This document shows positions 5,418 to 5,501 of a DNA stretch of 5,501 nucleotides, one piece after another. A program made the translations under genes and the position numbers. Source of the DNA: Candidatus Uhrbacteria bacterium (GTDB taxonomy: Bacteria; Patescibacteriota; Patescibacteriia; UBA9934; GWF2-40-263). How positions within the stretch are numbered: position 1 is the stretch's first letter; the number at the start of each line of letters is the position of its first letter. The stretch covers positions 1 through 5,501 of the forward strand of contig CAIKXH010000068.1 of NCBI GenBank assembly GCA_903831335.1, given 5' to 3'. The notes beneath the pieces are model-generated. The model was given only the letters and a program-made list of their open reading frames with translations. It was not told the origin of the DNA and ran no database searches.

Positions 5418-5501
5418 TTACCCTTGACGTTGTTTATGTTTAGGATTTTTACAAATGACAACAACGCGACCTTTTCGGCGTGTCACACTGCAATCTTTAC
5501 A
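5418..5501 (-). CDS. rpmJ: 50S ribosomal protein L36, C-terminal part (cut by right edge)
   Basis: The frame entering from the right edge encodes the last 27 residues, CKDCSVTRRKGR followed by VVVICKNPKHKQRQG, and stops with TAA. This is the typical end of L36, a 37-38 residue large-subunit protein, so about 10-11 N-terminal residues lie outside the window. All four zinc ligands of the CxxC...C...H type are present (CKDC, then C17 and H22 of the fragment), so it is the zinc-binding form. rpmJ immediately before rpsM is the standard order (infA-rpmJ-rpsM). Confidence 0.95.
   Translation of the reverse strand, partial: CKDCSVTRRKGRVVVICKNPKHKQRQG

Noticed and set aside
1..5501. tRNA or rRNA genes, CRISPR arrays, insertion sequences, riboswitches, or a novel defence or mobile system
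   Set aside because: Almost all of the window is accounted for by recognised genes on one strand, and I saw no repeat array, transposase, cloverleaf or conserved leader structure.

Overview
The window looks like a chromosomal piece of a bacterium from the Candidate Phyla Radiation (Patescibacteria). I infer this from three things: an RNA polymerase alpha subunit that lacks its C-terminal domain, an L13 protein trimmed at both ends, and extremely tight packing of SD-poor genes. No marker here fixes the phylum with certainty. TGA acts as a normal stop codon (end of the flippase gene), which argues against the TGA-recoded lineages Gracilibacteria and Absconditabacteria. All supported genes lie on the minus strand, so transcription runs from right to left in these coordinates.

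From 5501 down to about 2097 is the 3' half of the large ribosomal protein/RNA polymerase cluster: rpmJ (L36, cut by the window edge), rpsM (S13), rpsK (S11), rpsD (S4), rpoA (RNA polymerase alpha), rplQ (L17), rplM (L13) and rpsI (S9). Gaps between genes run from 1 to 21 bases, so this is almost certainly one transcription unit. It closes with a clear intrinsic terminator that begins immediately after the rpsI stop codon. The genes supply parts of both ribosomal subunits and the assembly platform of RNA polymerase. rplM-rpsI follows rplQ directly, without the ECF-transporter and truA genes that sit between them in many Firmicutes.

From 2061 down to 1 is a second, functionally unrelated unit. 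It holds a 14-helix polysaccharide (Wzx-like) flippase and, overlapping its stop codon by an ATGA junction, a GT-B glycosyltransferase (GT4-like) that runs off the left edge. Together they suggest the start of a cell-surface glycan or lipid-linked oligosaccharide locus.

I found no tRNA or rRNA gene, CRISPR array, mobile element or obviously new system. Coding density is close to complete: the only non-coding stretch above 25 bases is the 69-base gap at 2062-2130. The points most worth a second look are the CTD-less alpha subunit, a GNRA-capped hairpin ending exactly at the rpoA stop codon, the recurring TAATATG stop/start junctions without Shine-Dalgarno sequences, and the isolated strong Shine-Dalgarno of rpoA.
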